Shown here piece by piece: positions 44,320 through 52,705 of a stretch of DNA of 64,000 nucleotides. Under the pieces are notes generated by a model. That model saw only the letters and a list, made by a program, of their open reading frames with translations, made no database searches and was not told the DNA's origin. Both the position numbers and the translations under genes were made by a program. This stretch comes from an uncultured Paracoccaceae bacterium (GTDB lineage: Bacteria; Pseudomonadota; Alphaproteobacteria; Rhodobacterales; Rhodobacteraceae). How positions within the stretch are numbered: position 1 is the first letter of the stretch; the number at the start of each line of letters is the position of its first letter. The DNA lies in assembly GCA_937916485.1 (NCBI GenBank), contig CALFSV010000342.1:1-64000 (forward strand). Direction: 5' to 3'.

Positions 44320-45032
44320 CGATGAAAGCGGTACTTTTCAGACGACCGGTCCAGATGCATCGTCATCACCTGTCCCGCCGCCTCAGGGTCAGAGGCCGCT
44401 ATCGCGTCGATAATCTGACGATGCTCCTTGAGGGTGGTGCCTTCGTTCCCCGACCAATGCAAAAGCGCTGTGTGGTAGTGAAACAGCCATTTCAACATGG
44501 CGTCGGCCATCGCCGCGACAATCGGATTGCCGCCGATCTCAACGATGCGGGCGTGAAAGGCCATATCGGTGCGGATAAAGTCCTTGGGTCGGTCCAGAAG
44601 CCCCGATTGAGCCTCCAGAAGGGCCTCAAGTGCGGCGATGTCCTGTGGCTGGTGCCGCTCTGCCGCCTGCTTGGCCATGCCAACCTCGAACATCTTGCGG
44701 GCGGATTTCAGATGCTCAAGGTTTTCGGGGGCGGCGGACAGAAGAAAGGGGGCCAGGGCATCAAGCTGCTGGATCGCCACGGTCGGGCTGATTTCGTTGA
44801 CCCGGCTACGTTCGCCGTGGGATACGGTGATCAGGCCAAGATTGTGAAGGGTCTGCAACGCTTCGCGCACGGCCGGTCTGCCAACGCTAAAGCGGGTCAT
44901 CAGGTCCCGTTCAGACGGAACCGGATCACCGGGGACAAGAGTGCCGTCAAGGATCATGCCCTTGAGCCGGTCGAACACCTCGTCCGACAGCTTGCGTCGG
45001 ACAATGCGGTCGGGGTCCGGATGGGTGGACAT
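44316..45032 (-). CDS. GntR-family (FCD/FadR-type) transcriptional regulator
   Basis: 238 residues from the ATG at 45032, with GGAGG 7 bp upstream. Winged helix at about 10-75 (PSERDLMTRFSVGRPAVREAL, in pieces PSERDLMTRF, SVGRPAVREAL) and a C-terminal all-helical FCD ligand domain with the metal-binding histidines seen in DMAFHARI, LKEHRQII and MTMHLDR. Lies between the two catabolic units, divergent from oiaK, so it is the likely repressor of both, with a sugar-acid effector. Confidence 0.9.
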   Translation of the reverse strand: MSTHPDPDRIVRRKLSDEVFDRLKGMILDGTLVPGDPVPSERDLMTRFSVGRPAVREALQTLHNLGLITVSHGERSRVNEISPTVAIQQLDALAPFLLSAAPENLEHLKSARKMFEVGMAKQAAERHQPQDIAALEALLEAQSGLLDRPKDFIRTDMAFHARIVEIGGNPIVAAMADAMLKWLFHYHTALLHWSGNEGTTLKEHRQIIDAIAASDPEAAGQVMTMHLDRSSEKYRFHR

Positions 45033-45087
45033 GAAGAACCTCCTCGGCGCGGCAATGGCGTGAAATACGCTGGGAAAAGGGTATACG
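45033..45087. promoter_or_regulatory. gntR-oiaK divergent intergenic region
   Basis: 55 bp. It contains GCGT-gaaat-ACGC (45058-45070) and GTATAC (45081-45086), either of which could form part of an operator, and AAAAGGG serving as oiaK ribosome site. I could not find the GTTATG-n-CATACC palindrome of the apnO promoter here. Confidence 0.35.
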
Positions 45088-46446
45088 GTGGATAAGGGCA
45101 AAGCCAAGGGCGCAGAGGCTCCGCTGATCAGCTGGCTGGGCGACGATGTCACCGGTGCGGCGGCGGTGATGGAGGTGCTGACGTTCGGCGGGTTGCCCTC
45201 GATCCTGTTCCTGGGGCCTCCGACGGCAGAGCAGCTTGCCCGCTACCCGGATGTGAAAGGGGTGGGGATCGCCACGCTTGCCCGGACGAAATCGCCCGAC
45301 TGGATGGACGAAAACCTGCCCGGTCTCTTCGCGACTTTGGCCGACACCGGGGCAGGGCTGATCCACTATAAGACATGCTCAACTCTAGATTCCGCCCCTC
45401 ATATCGGGTCGATCGGGCGGGCGATGGACATCGGGGCCGCTATGTTCGGCCGCTCCGCCATTCCGGTGGTGCTGGCTGCCCCCGCCATGCGCCGCTATCA
45501 GGCCTTTGGGCACCTGTTTGCAGGCACGCCCGAAGGGGTCTTTCGCCTTGACCGGCATCCCGTCATGGCGCGCCATCCCGTCACCCCCATGGACGAGGCT
45601 GACGTCGCCCGGCATCTGGCCCGGCAATCGGACATGCCGTTTCGGTGCCTTGATCTTGAGATGCAGGCAGACCCGGAGGCCGCCGCCGCCCGCCTGTCGG
45701 GCCAATGGGGCGGCTGGACGATGGACATGATGACCGCCCGGGACGAACCTGTCGTTGGCCGGCTGTTGTGGGAGCGGCGGGAGGCAAGCCGGTTTGTCGT
45801 CGGCTCCCAGGGGGTGGAATATGCCCTTGTGGCCCACCTTGCGGCGCTTGGTCAGATCCCGCCGGTTCAGACACCAGCCTCGCTTGGGCGCACCGACAAC
45901 ATGGCCATCGTCGCGGGCTCTGTCTCGCCCATCACCCGCGATCAGATCGACTGGGCCGAAGCCGAGGGGTTTGCCGGCATCGCCTTTGACACCCTTGCCG
46001 TTTGCCGGTCGCCTGATGACCTGTCACGGTCCGAGGATATTGCGGTAGAAACTGCCCTATCGGCCTTGTCAGAGGGCCGCATTCCGCTGGTACACAGCGC
46101 CAAGGGCCCGGATGACCCCCGCGTTGCCGCCCTCAGGGCGCAGGCCGCCGACATGGAGCAGGCGAACGAGGCGATCGGCGGGGCGCTGGGCCGCATCCTG
46201 TTGCGTCTGGTCACAACGGCAGGTTTGCGCCGGGCGGTTGTTGCGGGAGGGGACACTTCGGGAAATGTGAGCGGGGCATTGGGCATCTTTGCCCTGTCGG
46301 CCCTTGTTCCCACGATCCCCGGGGCGGCGATCTGTTCGGCACAGGCCAGCGGTGCCGCCGACGGGTTGGAAATTGCCCTCAAGGGCGGACAGATGGGCAG
46401 CCATGATTATTTCGGCTGGATCAGGGACGGAGGAGGTCTGCGATGA
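45088..46446 (+). CDS. oiaK: 3-oxo-isoapionate kinase-like DUF1537 protein (OiaK)
   Basis: 452 residues from a GTG with AAAAGGG upstream. Four-carbon acid sugar kinase (DUF1537) family: N-terminal domain with SWLGDDVTGAAAVME (near 15-29, catalytic aspartate D-D-x-T-G), and the C-terminal nucleotide-binding domain with VAGSVSPITRDQI (near 273) and VVAGGDTSGNVSG (near 388). In the apiose route OiaK phosphorylates 3-oxo-isoapionate at C4. The RuBisCO-like gene directly overlaps it, which selects this member of the family. Confidence 0.85.
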   Translation: MDKGKAKGAEAPLISWLGDDVTGAAAVMEVLTFGGLPSILFLGPPTAEQLARYPDVKGVGIATLARTKSPDWMDENLPGLFATLADTGAGLIHYKTCSTLDSAPHIGSIGRAMDIGAAMFGRSAIPVVLAAPAMRRYQAFGHLFAGTPEGVFRLDRHPVMARHPVTPMDEADVARHLARQSDMPFRCLDLEMQADPEAAAARLSGQWGGWTMDMMTARDEPVVGRLLWERREASRFVVGSQGVEYALVAHLAALGQIPPVQTPASLGRTDNMAIVAGSVSPITRDQIDWAEAEGFAGIAFDTLAVCRSPDDLSRSEDIAVETALSALSEGRIPLVHSAKGPDDPRVAALRAQAADMEQANEAIGGALGRILLRLVTTAGLRRAVVAGGDTSGNVSGALGIFALSALVPTIPGAAICSAQASGAADGLEIALKGGQMGSHDYFGWIRDGGGLR

Positions 46447-47702
46447 CGACCGAACGGTTTACGGCCACTTATGACATGGAAAGCCCGGTCGGGCTGGACC
46501 GCGCCGCAGCTGTCGCGGCGGGCGAGCAGTCGACGGGCACCTTTGTCCGGCTCGCCGCCGAGACCGACGACCTGCGCGCCCGTTCTGGCGCCCGGATCGA
46601 GGCGATCCGGCCCACCGGCAGCAGTCCGACCCCGTCCTTGCCATCGCGCGCAAAGGGCGAGGTTTACGAGCGGGGCGAGGTCACGATCAGCTGGCCGATG
46701 GACAATATCGGCCCGTCCTTGCCCAACCTGATGGCCACCATCGCCGGCAACCTGTTCGAGCTGGCCGAGTTTTCGGCCATCCGGTTGCTGGACGTGACCC
46801 TTCCCCCGAGCTTTGCCGCGGCGCTGCCCGGACCGCAATTCGGCATCGGCGGCACCCGCAGTCTGATGGGGGTGGCCGAGGGGCCGATGATCGGCACGAT
46901 CATTAAGCCCAGCATCGGCCTGACCGCAGACGAGACAGCGTCCCTTGTCGATACGCTGGCCGGGGCGGGGATCGACTTCATCAAAGATGACGAACTTCAG
47001 GCCAACGGCCCCGGCTGCCCGTTGGAAGAGCGGGCGACAAGGGTGATGGATGTCCTGAACCGGCATGCGGATCGGTCGGGGCGCAAGGTCATGTATGCCT
47101 TCAACATGACCGACGACCTGGATGCGATGGCGCATCATCTGGATATGCTCGAACGATTGGGGGCGACCTGCGCGATGGCCTCGCTCTACTCGGTCGGGCT
47201 GGTGGGGCTGCGCTGGCTTCGGGACCGGTCGCCGCTTCCGATCCATGCCCATCGCAATGGCTGGGGGCTGATGTCCCGGTCGCCCCATATCGGGATCGCC
47301 TTTCCCGCAATGCAAAAGATCTGGCGGCTGGCTGGGGCGGACCATTTGCATGTCAACGGTCTGAGAAACAAGTTCACCGAACCCGATGCGGTTGTCACCA
47401 ATGCGGCCCGGTCTGTGCAGGCCCCGATTGCCGGTGCGGCGGCGGGGGCGATTGCCCTTCCCGTCTTTTCCTCTGGTCAGACGGTCTGGCAGGTTGGGCC
47501 GTCGGCCGACGTGCTTGGCAATCAGGATTTCCTGTTCTGCGCAGGCGGCGGCATCATGAGCCATCCAGGCGGCCCTGCCGCCGGTATCACCGCTTTGCGG
47601 CAGGCGGCAGAGGCCGCGCGAATTGGCGTCCCGATCCGCGATCACGCCCGCGAACAGCCGGAACTGGCGCAAGCTTTGGCGCATTTCAAAGAGGTCTTGT
47701 AA
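46443..47702 (+). CDS. oiaX: RuBisCO-like protein, 3-oxo-isoapionate-4-phosphate transcarboxylase/hydrolase-like (OiaX)
   Basis: 419 residues, overlapping oiaK by 4 bp. Large-subunit RuBisCO fold with active-site analogues: lysine 155 in GTIIKPSIG, carbamylated-lysine motif KDDE at 181-184, HAHRNGWG near 275, DHLHVNG near 302, SSGQTVWQ near 340 and the phosphate-binding GGGIMSHPGGPAAG near 372. RuBisCO keeps TIIKPKLG, KDDE, HMHRA and a GGIHVWHMP segment, so this is a RuBisCO-like protein, not a CO2-fixing enzyme. OiaX cleaves 3-oxo-isoapionate 4-phosphate to 3-phosphoglycerate and glycolate. Assignment is from family and context. Confidence 0.85.
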   Translation: MTTERFTATYDMESPVGLDRAAAVAAGEQSTGTFVRLAAETDDLRARSGARIEAIRPTGSSPTPSLPSRAKGEVYERGEVTISWPMDNIGPSLPNLMATIAGNLFELAEFSAIRLLDVTLPPSFAAALPGPQFGIGGTRSLMGVAEGPMIGTIIKPSIGLTADETASLVDTLAGAGIDFIKDDELQANGPGCPLEERATRVMDVLNRHADRSGRKVMYAFNMTDDLDAMAHHLDMLERLGATCAMASLYSVGLVGLRWLRDRSPLPIHAHRNGWGLMSRSPHIGIAFPAMQKIWRLAGADHLHVNGLRNKFTEPDAVVTNAARSVQAPIAGAAAGAIALPVFSSGQTVWQVGPSADVLGNQDFLFCAGGGIMSHPGGPAAGITALRQAAEAARIGVPIRDHAREQPELAQALAHFKEVL

Positions 47703-48016
47703 CGGCCCCCGAATGGGGTTTGATGCCTCACGTTCGCCCTGCAATAAGCGACCTCCGATGGCGGACGTCGGGGCATCCTTGTGAATTTTTCGCTCCTTTT
47801 GCTTGGCAGCACGCATGTTTCGTGTTCCCATGCGAGGACATTGACGAGCGCACTCGGATTGTCCGCGAGTCGCGTCGCCAAGGACGTGGAATCTTTCTGT
47901 GTTCTGATGATCAGGTTTGGTCGGACCTGATTGGCAGCCTGTATTAAGCGGCACTCCAGGCCAACTGGGGGTAAGTTATTCGACGACCAAGAAAAAACCC
48001 AAGGGAGACAATAATT
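47703..48016. other. 314-bp gap between oiaX and dppA with an inverted repeat
   Basis: No gene seen. ATCAGGT-ttggtcgg-ACCTGAT (47910-47931) is a perfect 7-bp inverted repeat 86 bp before dppA with GGT/ACC symmetry; it could be a regulator site for the dpp unit or for the GntR protein. A possible terminator for oiaX is not obvious. A weak ribosome site AAGGGAG precedes the dppA ATG. Confidence 0.5.
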
Positions 48017-49609
48017 ATGTCACTGAAACAAAAGCTTGCGGCAGGTTTCCTGCTCGCAGCGATCGGGGCGTCCTCAGCCTCGGCACAGGCCCTGGTCTAT
48101 TGCTCGGAAGGATCGCCCGAAGGGTTCGACCCCGCGCTGTATACCGCTGGCACGACCTTTGATGCGTCCAGCCACCCGATTTACAACCGGTTGACGGAAT
48201 TCCGGGTCGGCACGACCGAAGTCATCCCCGCACTGGCCGAAAGCTGGGATATGTCCGAAGACGGGATGACCGTCACGTTCAACCTGCGTCAGGGCGTGTC
48301 CTTCCACAGCAACGAGATGTTCACGCCAACGCGCGACTTCAACGCCGATGACGTGATCTTCTCGTTCGACCGTCAGGGCAACGAAGCCAACCCCTATTTC
48401 ACCGTCTCTGGCGGCACATGGGAATACTTTGGCGGCATGTCGATGCCCGATCTGATCGAGAGCATCGAAAAGGTCGACGATTACACCGTCGTGTTTAACC
48501 TGACCCGCCCTGAGGCCCCCTTTATCGCCAACATGGCAATGGACTTTGCCTCGATCGTTTCGGCTGAATACGCCGACGCGATGATGGCGGCTGGCACGCC
48601 CGAGATGCTGAACCAGGCGCCCATCGGCACCGGCCCATTCAGCTTTCAGGCCTATCAGAAGGATGCCGTCATCCGGTATCTGCGCAACGACAACTACTGG
48701 GGCGAGCCTGCCCGCGTCGAGGCCCTGATCTTTGCGATCACCCCTGACGCCAGCGTCCGCTACCAGAAGATTCAGGCGGGCGAATGCCATGTGATGGCCT
48801 ATCCCAACCCTGCCGATGTCGAAGCGATGAAAGCCTCTGATGACGTTGTCGTCATGGAGCAAGAGGGTCTGAACGTCGGCTACCTGGCCTACAACACGAC
48901 CCAGCCGCCCTATGACAATCCGGCTGTCCGTCGTGCGCTGAACATGGCGATCGACAAGCAGGCGATCATCGACGTGGTCTTCCAGGGCTCTGGCCAGATC
49001 GCCGTCAACCCGATCCCGCCGACCATGTGGTCCTACAACACCGCAACCGTCGACGACCCCTACGATCCCGAAGCCGCCCGCGCCATGCTGGAGGCCGAAG
49101 GGGTCACCGATCTGACCATGAAAATCTGGGCCATGCCGGTTCAGCGTCCCTACAACCCCAACGCCCGCCGTATGGCCGAACTGATGCAGGAAGACTTTGC
49201 CCAGATCGGTGTGACGGTGGAAATCGTGTCCTACGAATGGGGCGAGTACCTGTCCCGGTCGCGCGAACTTGACCGCGACGGTGCCATCCTTCTGGGCTGG
49301 ACCGGTGACAATGGTGATCCGGACAACTTCCTGGCCGTTCTGCTGGGCTGTGACGGTCGCGAGAACTCGAACCGTGCTCAGTGGTGCTACCAGCCGTTCG
49401 AAGACCTGATCCAGGCCGCCAAGGTCCTGCCGACACAGGCAGAGCGTCAGCCGCTGTACGAAGAGGCGCAGCTTATCTTCAAAGAGCAGGCACCATGGGC
49501 CACCATCGCCCACTCGGTCGTCTACATGACCATGCGCCCCGAAGTTGAGAACTATGTTGTTCACCCGCTGGGTGGCCACATCTTCAACGCCGTCGGTCTG
49601 TCCAACTGA
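48017..49609 (+). CDS. dppA: Dipeptide ABC transporter substrate-binding protein (DppA-type)
   Basis: 530 residues. Signal peptide MSLKQKLAAGFLLAAIGASSASA, then a family 5 solute-binding protein starting YCSEGSPEGFDPALYTAGT, very close in motif to E. coli DppA (also GTGPFSFQAYQKD, ITPDASVRYQKIQ, IPPTMWSYN, AMPVQRPYNPNARRMAEL and GWTGDNGDPDNF). No lipobox cysteine, so it should be a free periplasmic protein. It delivers dipeptides or peptide-like molecules to the permease encoded by dppB-C-D-F. It starts the plus-strand unit after oiaX. Confidence 0.95.
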   Translation: MSLKQKLAAGFLLAAIGASSASAQALVYCSEGSPEGFDPALYTAGTTFDASSHPIYNRLTEFRVGTTEVIPALAESWDMSEDGMTVTFNLRQGVSFHSNEMFTPTRDFNADDVIFSFDRQGNEANPYFTVSGGTWEYFGGMSMPDLIESIEKVDDYTVVFNLTRPEAPFIANMAMDFASIVSAEYADAMMAAGTPEMLNQAPIGTGPFSFQAYQKDAVIRYLRNDNYWGEPARVEALIFAITPDASVRYQKIQAGECHVMAYPNPADVEAMKASDDVVVMEQEGLNVGYLAYNTTQPPYDNPAVRRALNMAIDKQAIIDVVFQGSGQIAVNPIPPTMWSYNTATVDDPYDPEAARAMLEAEGVTDLTMKIWAMPVQRPYNPNARRMAELMQEDFAQIGVTVEIVSYEWGEYLSRSRELDRDGAILLGWTGDNGDPDNFLAVLLGCDGRENSNRAQWCYQPFEDLIQAAKVLPTQAERQPLYEEAQLIFKEQAPWATIAHSVVYMTMRPEVENYVVHPLGGHIFNAVGLSN

Positions 49610-49680
49610 TCGACCAAAAGTCCCGGGGCGGCGCGACATGCGCCGTCCCGATCCTGACCCAATTCCCCTCTGACAGTCTG

Positions 49681-50799
49681 GTGCTGACCTTGGCCTTAAC
49701 GCTGACCGACCGTCTCGCCGCCTATGCCACAGTGGCCTCCGACCTTGGTGTCGATGCTGTTGCCCTTGTGCCTGGCCCGAATTTCACCCGCGCCGTAGAG
49801 CATGTGTTCATGAGCCATGAACGCCCCTTCCTGCTGGTCATCCCCGCCAACGGACCTGCCGCCGCTTTGGTTCCAAACCTGGAATTGCGCAGCTGGGACC
49901 TTGTCGGTTTTGAAGGTGCCGTCTTCGACTGGCGCGACCAGACCGGCTATGACGCCGCCTTTTCCGCCCTGATGGCGCATCTGTCGATCCGGTCGCTGGC
50001 CGTTGAAGGGCAGGTGATGCGTGTCTTTGTCCACCACGCCATGATGCGCGCCCAGCCTGACCTGCGGATCGTTGATGCCGAGGTCGAAATATCGGCCCTG
50101 CGCATGATCAAGACGCCCAAGGACATCGCGGCCTTGCAAGAGGCGATCGACATCTCGGAACGGGCGCTGGCCCGGACGCTGGATGGTGTGCGTCTTGGGC
50201 AGACCGAAAAGCAGATAGAAGGGGCCCTCATTCAGGCCCTGTTCGCCGAAGGGGCCGAGGATCAGTCGTTCCACCCCATCGTTGCCGCCGGTGACGGCTC
50301 TGCCCGGCCGCATGCCAAGGCGCGGGCGGGCTACGCGGTCAAGGCGGGCGATGCGCTCTTGCTGGATTTCGGAGCCCGCAAGGACGGCTTTGCCGCTGAC
50401 ATCACCCGCACCGTGTTTCTGGGGCACGCCTCGGACGAGGCGCAGGAGGTTTATGACACCGTCCTGCGGGCCAACCTTAAAGGGTTTGAAGTGACCCGGG
50501 CCGGGGTCACCGCCCACGCCATCGACGATGCGGTGACCGGCGTGCTTGAGGCATCGCGCTTTGCCGACCGGATCCGCACCAAGACTGGCCATGGCCTTGG
50601 CCGCGACGTGCACGAGGCCCCCTACATCATGCGGGGCAATCACATGATCCTGCCTGCCGGCACGGTCTACACCAACGAACCCGGCCTCTACGAGATCGAC
50701 AATTTCGGGGTCCGGATCGAGGATGACGTGCTGATCACCGAGACGGGATGCACCTCGCTCACCCGCTTTCCCAAGGACCTCATGGTACTGAAATGCTGA
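49681..50799 (+). CDS. M24-family metallopeptidase-fold enzyme, within the dpp operon
   Basis: 372 residues; starts at a GTG at 49681 (weak ribosome site). N-terminal creatinase-like domain and C-terminal pita-bread fold with all five metal ligands: the aspartates in LLDFGARKDGFAADITRT, the histidine in GHGLGRDVHE, and the glutamates in TNEPGLY and RIEDDV. The family includes Xaa-Pro peptidases, creatinase and ectoine hydrolase. It lies between the binding protein and the permease and overlaps dppB by 7 bp, so it presumably acts on the imported compound. Confidence 0.9.
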   Translation: MLTLALTLTDRLAAYATVASDLGVDAVALVPGPNFTRAVEHVFMSHERPFLLVIPANGPAAALVPNLELRSWDLVGFEGAVFDWRDQTGYDAAFSALMAHLSIRSLAVEGQVMRVFVHHAMMRAQPDLRIVDAEVEISALRMIKTPKDIAALQEAIDISERALARTLDGVRLGQTEKQIEGALIQALFAEGAEDQSFHPIVAAGDGSARPHAKARAGYAVKAGDALLLDFGARKDGFAADITRTVFLGHASDEAQEVYDTVLRANLKGFEVTRAGVTAHAIDDAVTGVLEASRFADRIRTKTGHGLGRDVHEAPYIMRGNHMILPAGTVYTNEPGLYEIDNFGVRIEDDVLITETGCTSLTRFPKDLMVLKC

Positions 50800-51800
50800 A
50801 TTACGTCCTGAGCCGCCTGCTGACCTTTGTCCCGACCTTCATCGGGGTCACGCTGATCTCCTTCGCCTTTATCCGGGTGCTGCCGGGCGATCCGATCATC
50901 GTGATGGCGGGCGAGCGGGGCCTGACGGACGAGCGGTATGCAGAGCTGAGCGAGCAGTTCGGCTTCGACAGGCCCATCGTGGTGCAGTTCTGGGAGTATT
51001 TAACCGGGGTGCTACAAGGGGATCTTGGAACCTCCTTCGTGACCAAGCGGCCGGTCTGGGATGAATTCTTTTCGCTGTTTCCCGCAACGCTCGAGCTGTC
51101 GATCTGCGCCATGATCTTTGCCGTCGCCCTTGGCCTGCCGGCCGGGGTCATCGCGGCGGTGAACCGGGGCAAATTCTTTGACCGCGCCCTGATGTCGACA
51201 GCCCTTATCGGATATTCGATGCCGATCTTCTGGTGGGCGCTTTTGCTGATCATCGTCTTCTCGGGGAACCTGCAATGGACCCCCGTTTCGGGCCGGATCG
51301 ACCTGATCTATTATTTCCCCAATCCCACCGGGTTTATGCTCATCGACTCGATCGCATCGGGCCAAAGCGGGGCGTTCACCTCGGCGGTCCGGCACCTGAT
51401 CCTGCCGACGATCGTGCTGGGCACCATCCCGCTGGCGGTCATTGCTCGCCAGACACGCTCTGCCATGCTTGAGGTGCTGGGCGAGGACTACATCCGCACG
51501 GCCCGCGCCAAGGGCATGTCGCCGGGCCGGATCAATGGCATCCACGCCCTGCGCAACGCGCTGATCCCGGTCATAACCGTCATCGGCCTGTCGGTTGGTA
51601 CGCTCTTGGCTGGCGCAATCCTGACCGAGACGATCTTTAGCTGGCCCGGCATCGGCAAATGGATGGTCGACAGTATTTTCCGCCGCGATTATCCGGTGGT
51701 TCAGGGCGGGCTGTTGCTCATCGCGGTCATGGTCATGATCGTCAATCTGACGGTGGACATGCTCTACGGTGTCATCAATCCCAAGATCAGGAAACGCTGA
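50793..51800 (+). CDS. dppB: Peptide ABC transporter permease DppB
   Basis: 335 residues from the ATG at 50793 (MLNYVLSRLLTFVPTFIGV). Six membrane helices, the FIRVLPGDPIIVMAGERG periplasmic segment near 30 and the inner-membrane coupling loop GEDYIRTARAKGMSPGRI near 240 (EAA loop). Forms the channel with DppC. The upstream part of the frame belongs to the M24 gene in another frame. Confidence 0.95.
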   Translation: MLNYVLSRLLTFVPTFIGVTLISFAFIRVLPGDPIIVMAGERGLTDERYAELSEQFGFDRPIVVQFWEYLTGVLQGDLGTSFVTKRPVWDEFFSLFPATLELSICAMIFAVALGLPAGVIAAVNRGKFFDRALMSTALIGYSMPIFWWALLLIIVFSGNLQWTPVSGRIDLIYYFPNPTGFMLIDSIASGQSGAFTSAVRHLILPTIVLGTIPLAVIARQTRSAMLEVLGEDYIRTARAKGMSPGRINGIHALRNALIPVITVIGLSVGTLLAGAILTETIFSWPGIGKWMVDSIFRRDYPVVQGGLLLIAVMVMIVNLTVDMLYGVINPKIRKR

Positions 51801-52702
51801 TGGCCGAGGCAACCGCCACCACCGTGGACCCGACCCGACGGCCCAACCGCCTGAGCGAGTTCTGGTTCTACTTCCGCGAAAACCGAGGCGCTGTCTTCGG
51901 GCTTTGGATCTTTGGCATCTTTGCCGTCCTTGCCGTCTTTGGTCCCTGGATCGCGCCGCATGACGCGACCACCCAGTTCCGCGATGCCACCCTGCAACCG
52001 CCAGTCTGGCAGGAGGGGGGCAACTGGACCTTTCCTCTGGGCACCGATCCACTGGGCCGGGACATGCTCTCGCGGCTGATCATCGGGGCGCGGTTCTCGT
52101 TCTTTGTGGGCATCGTCGTGGTGTCCATCGCGGCGACCGGGGGTATTCTGGTCGGCCTGATCGCGGGGTTTGCGCCCAAGTGGGTTGACAGCATCATCAT
52201 GCGGATCATGGACATCATCCTGGCGTTTCCGTCGCTTTTGCTTGCGCTGGTGCTTGTCGCGATCCTTGGCCCGTCGCTGACGAACGCCATGATCGCCATC
52301 GCCATCGTGCTGCAACCCCACTACGTCCGCCTGACCCGTGCCAGCGTGCTGTCCGAGCGGCAAAAGGACTACGTCACCTCGGCCCGTGTGGCGGGCGCAG
52401 GGATCGGACGGTTGATGTTCGTGACCGTCCTGCCCAACTGCCTGGCCCCGATCATTGTGCAGGCGGCCTTGTCATTCTCGACCGCGATCCTTGATGCTGC
52501 TGCCCTTGGCTTCCTTGGGATGGGCGCGCAGCCGCCAACGCCCGAGTGGGGGACGATGCTGGCCGAAGCGCGCGAGTTCATCCTGCGCGCCTGGTGGGTC
52601 GTCACCTTCCCCGGCCTTGCGATCCTGATCACGGTCCTGGCCATCAACCTGATGGGCGACGGCCTGCGCGACGCCCTTGATCCCAAGCTGAAACGGAGCT
52701 GA
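51800..52702 (+). CDS. dppC: Peptide ABC transporter permease DppC
   Basis: 300 residues from the ATG at 51800, sharing one base with the dppB stop (TGATG). N-terminal cytoplasmic segment, DppC-specific TDPLGRDMLSRLIIGARFS motif near 75, coupling loop SERQKDYVTSARVAGAGIGR near 190, and a final ALDPKLKRS tail. Pairs with DppB. Confidence 0.95.
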   Translation: MAEATATTVDPTRRPNRLSEFWFYFRENRGAVFGLWIFGIFAVLAVFGPWIAPHDATTQFRDATLQPPVWQEGGNWTFPLGTDPLGRDMLSRLIIGARFSFFVGIVVVSIAATGGILVGLIAGFAPKWVDSIIMRIMDIILAFPSLLLALVLVAILGPSLTNAMIAIAIVLQPHYVRLTRASVLSERQKDYVTSARVAGAGIGRLMFVTVLPNCLAPIIVQAALSFSTAILDAAALGFLGMGAQPPTPEWGTMLAEAREFILRAWWVVTFPGLAILITVLAINLMGDGLRDALDPKLKRS

Positions 52703-52705
52703 CAG

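Noticed and set aside
46443..47702. True RuBisCO large subunit
   Set aside because: Key loop sequences differ, there is no small-subunit or phosphoribulokinase gene, and the DUF1537 kinase neighbour indicates a RuBisCO-like enzyme.
46407..49639. Two 515-521-codon minus-strand frames opposite oiaX and dppA
   Set aside because: Antisense shadows of well-identified genes.
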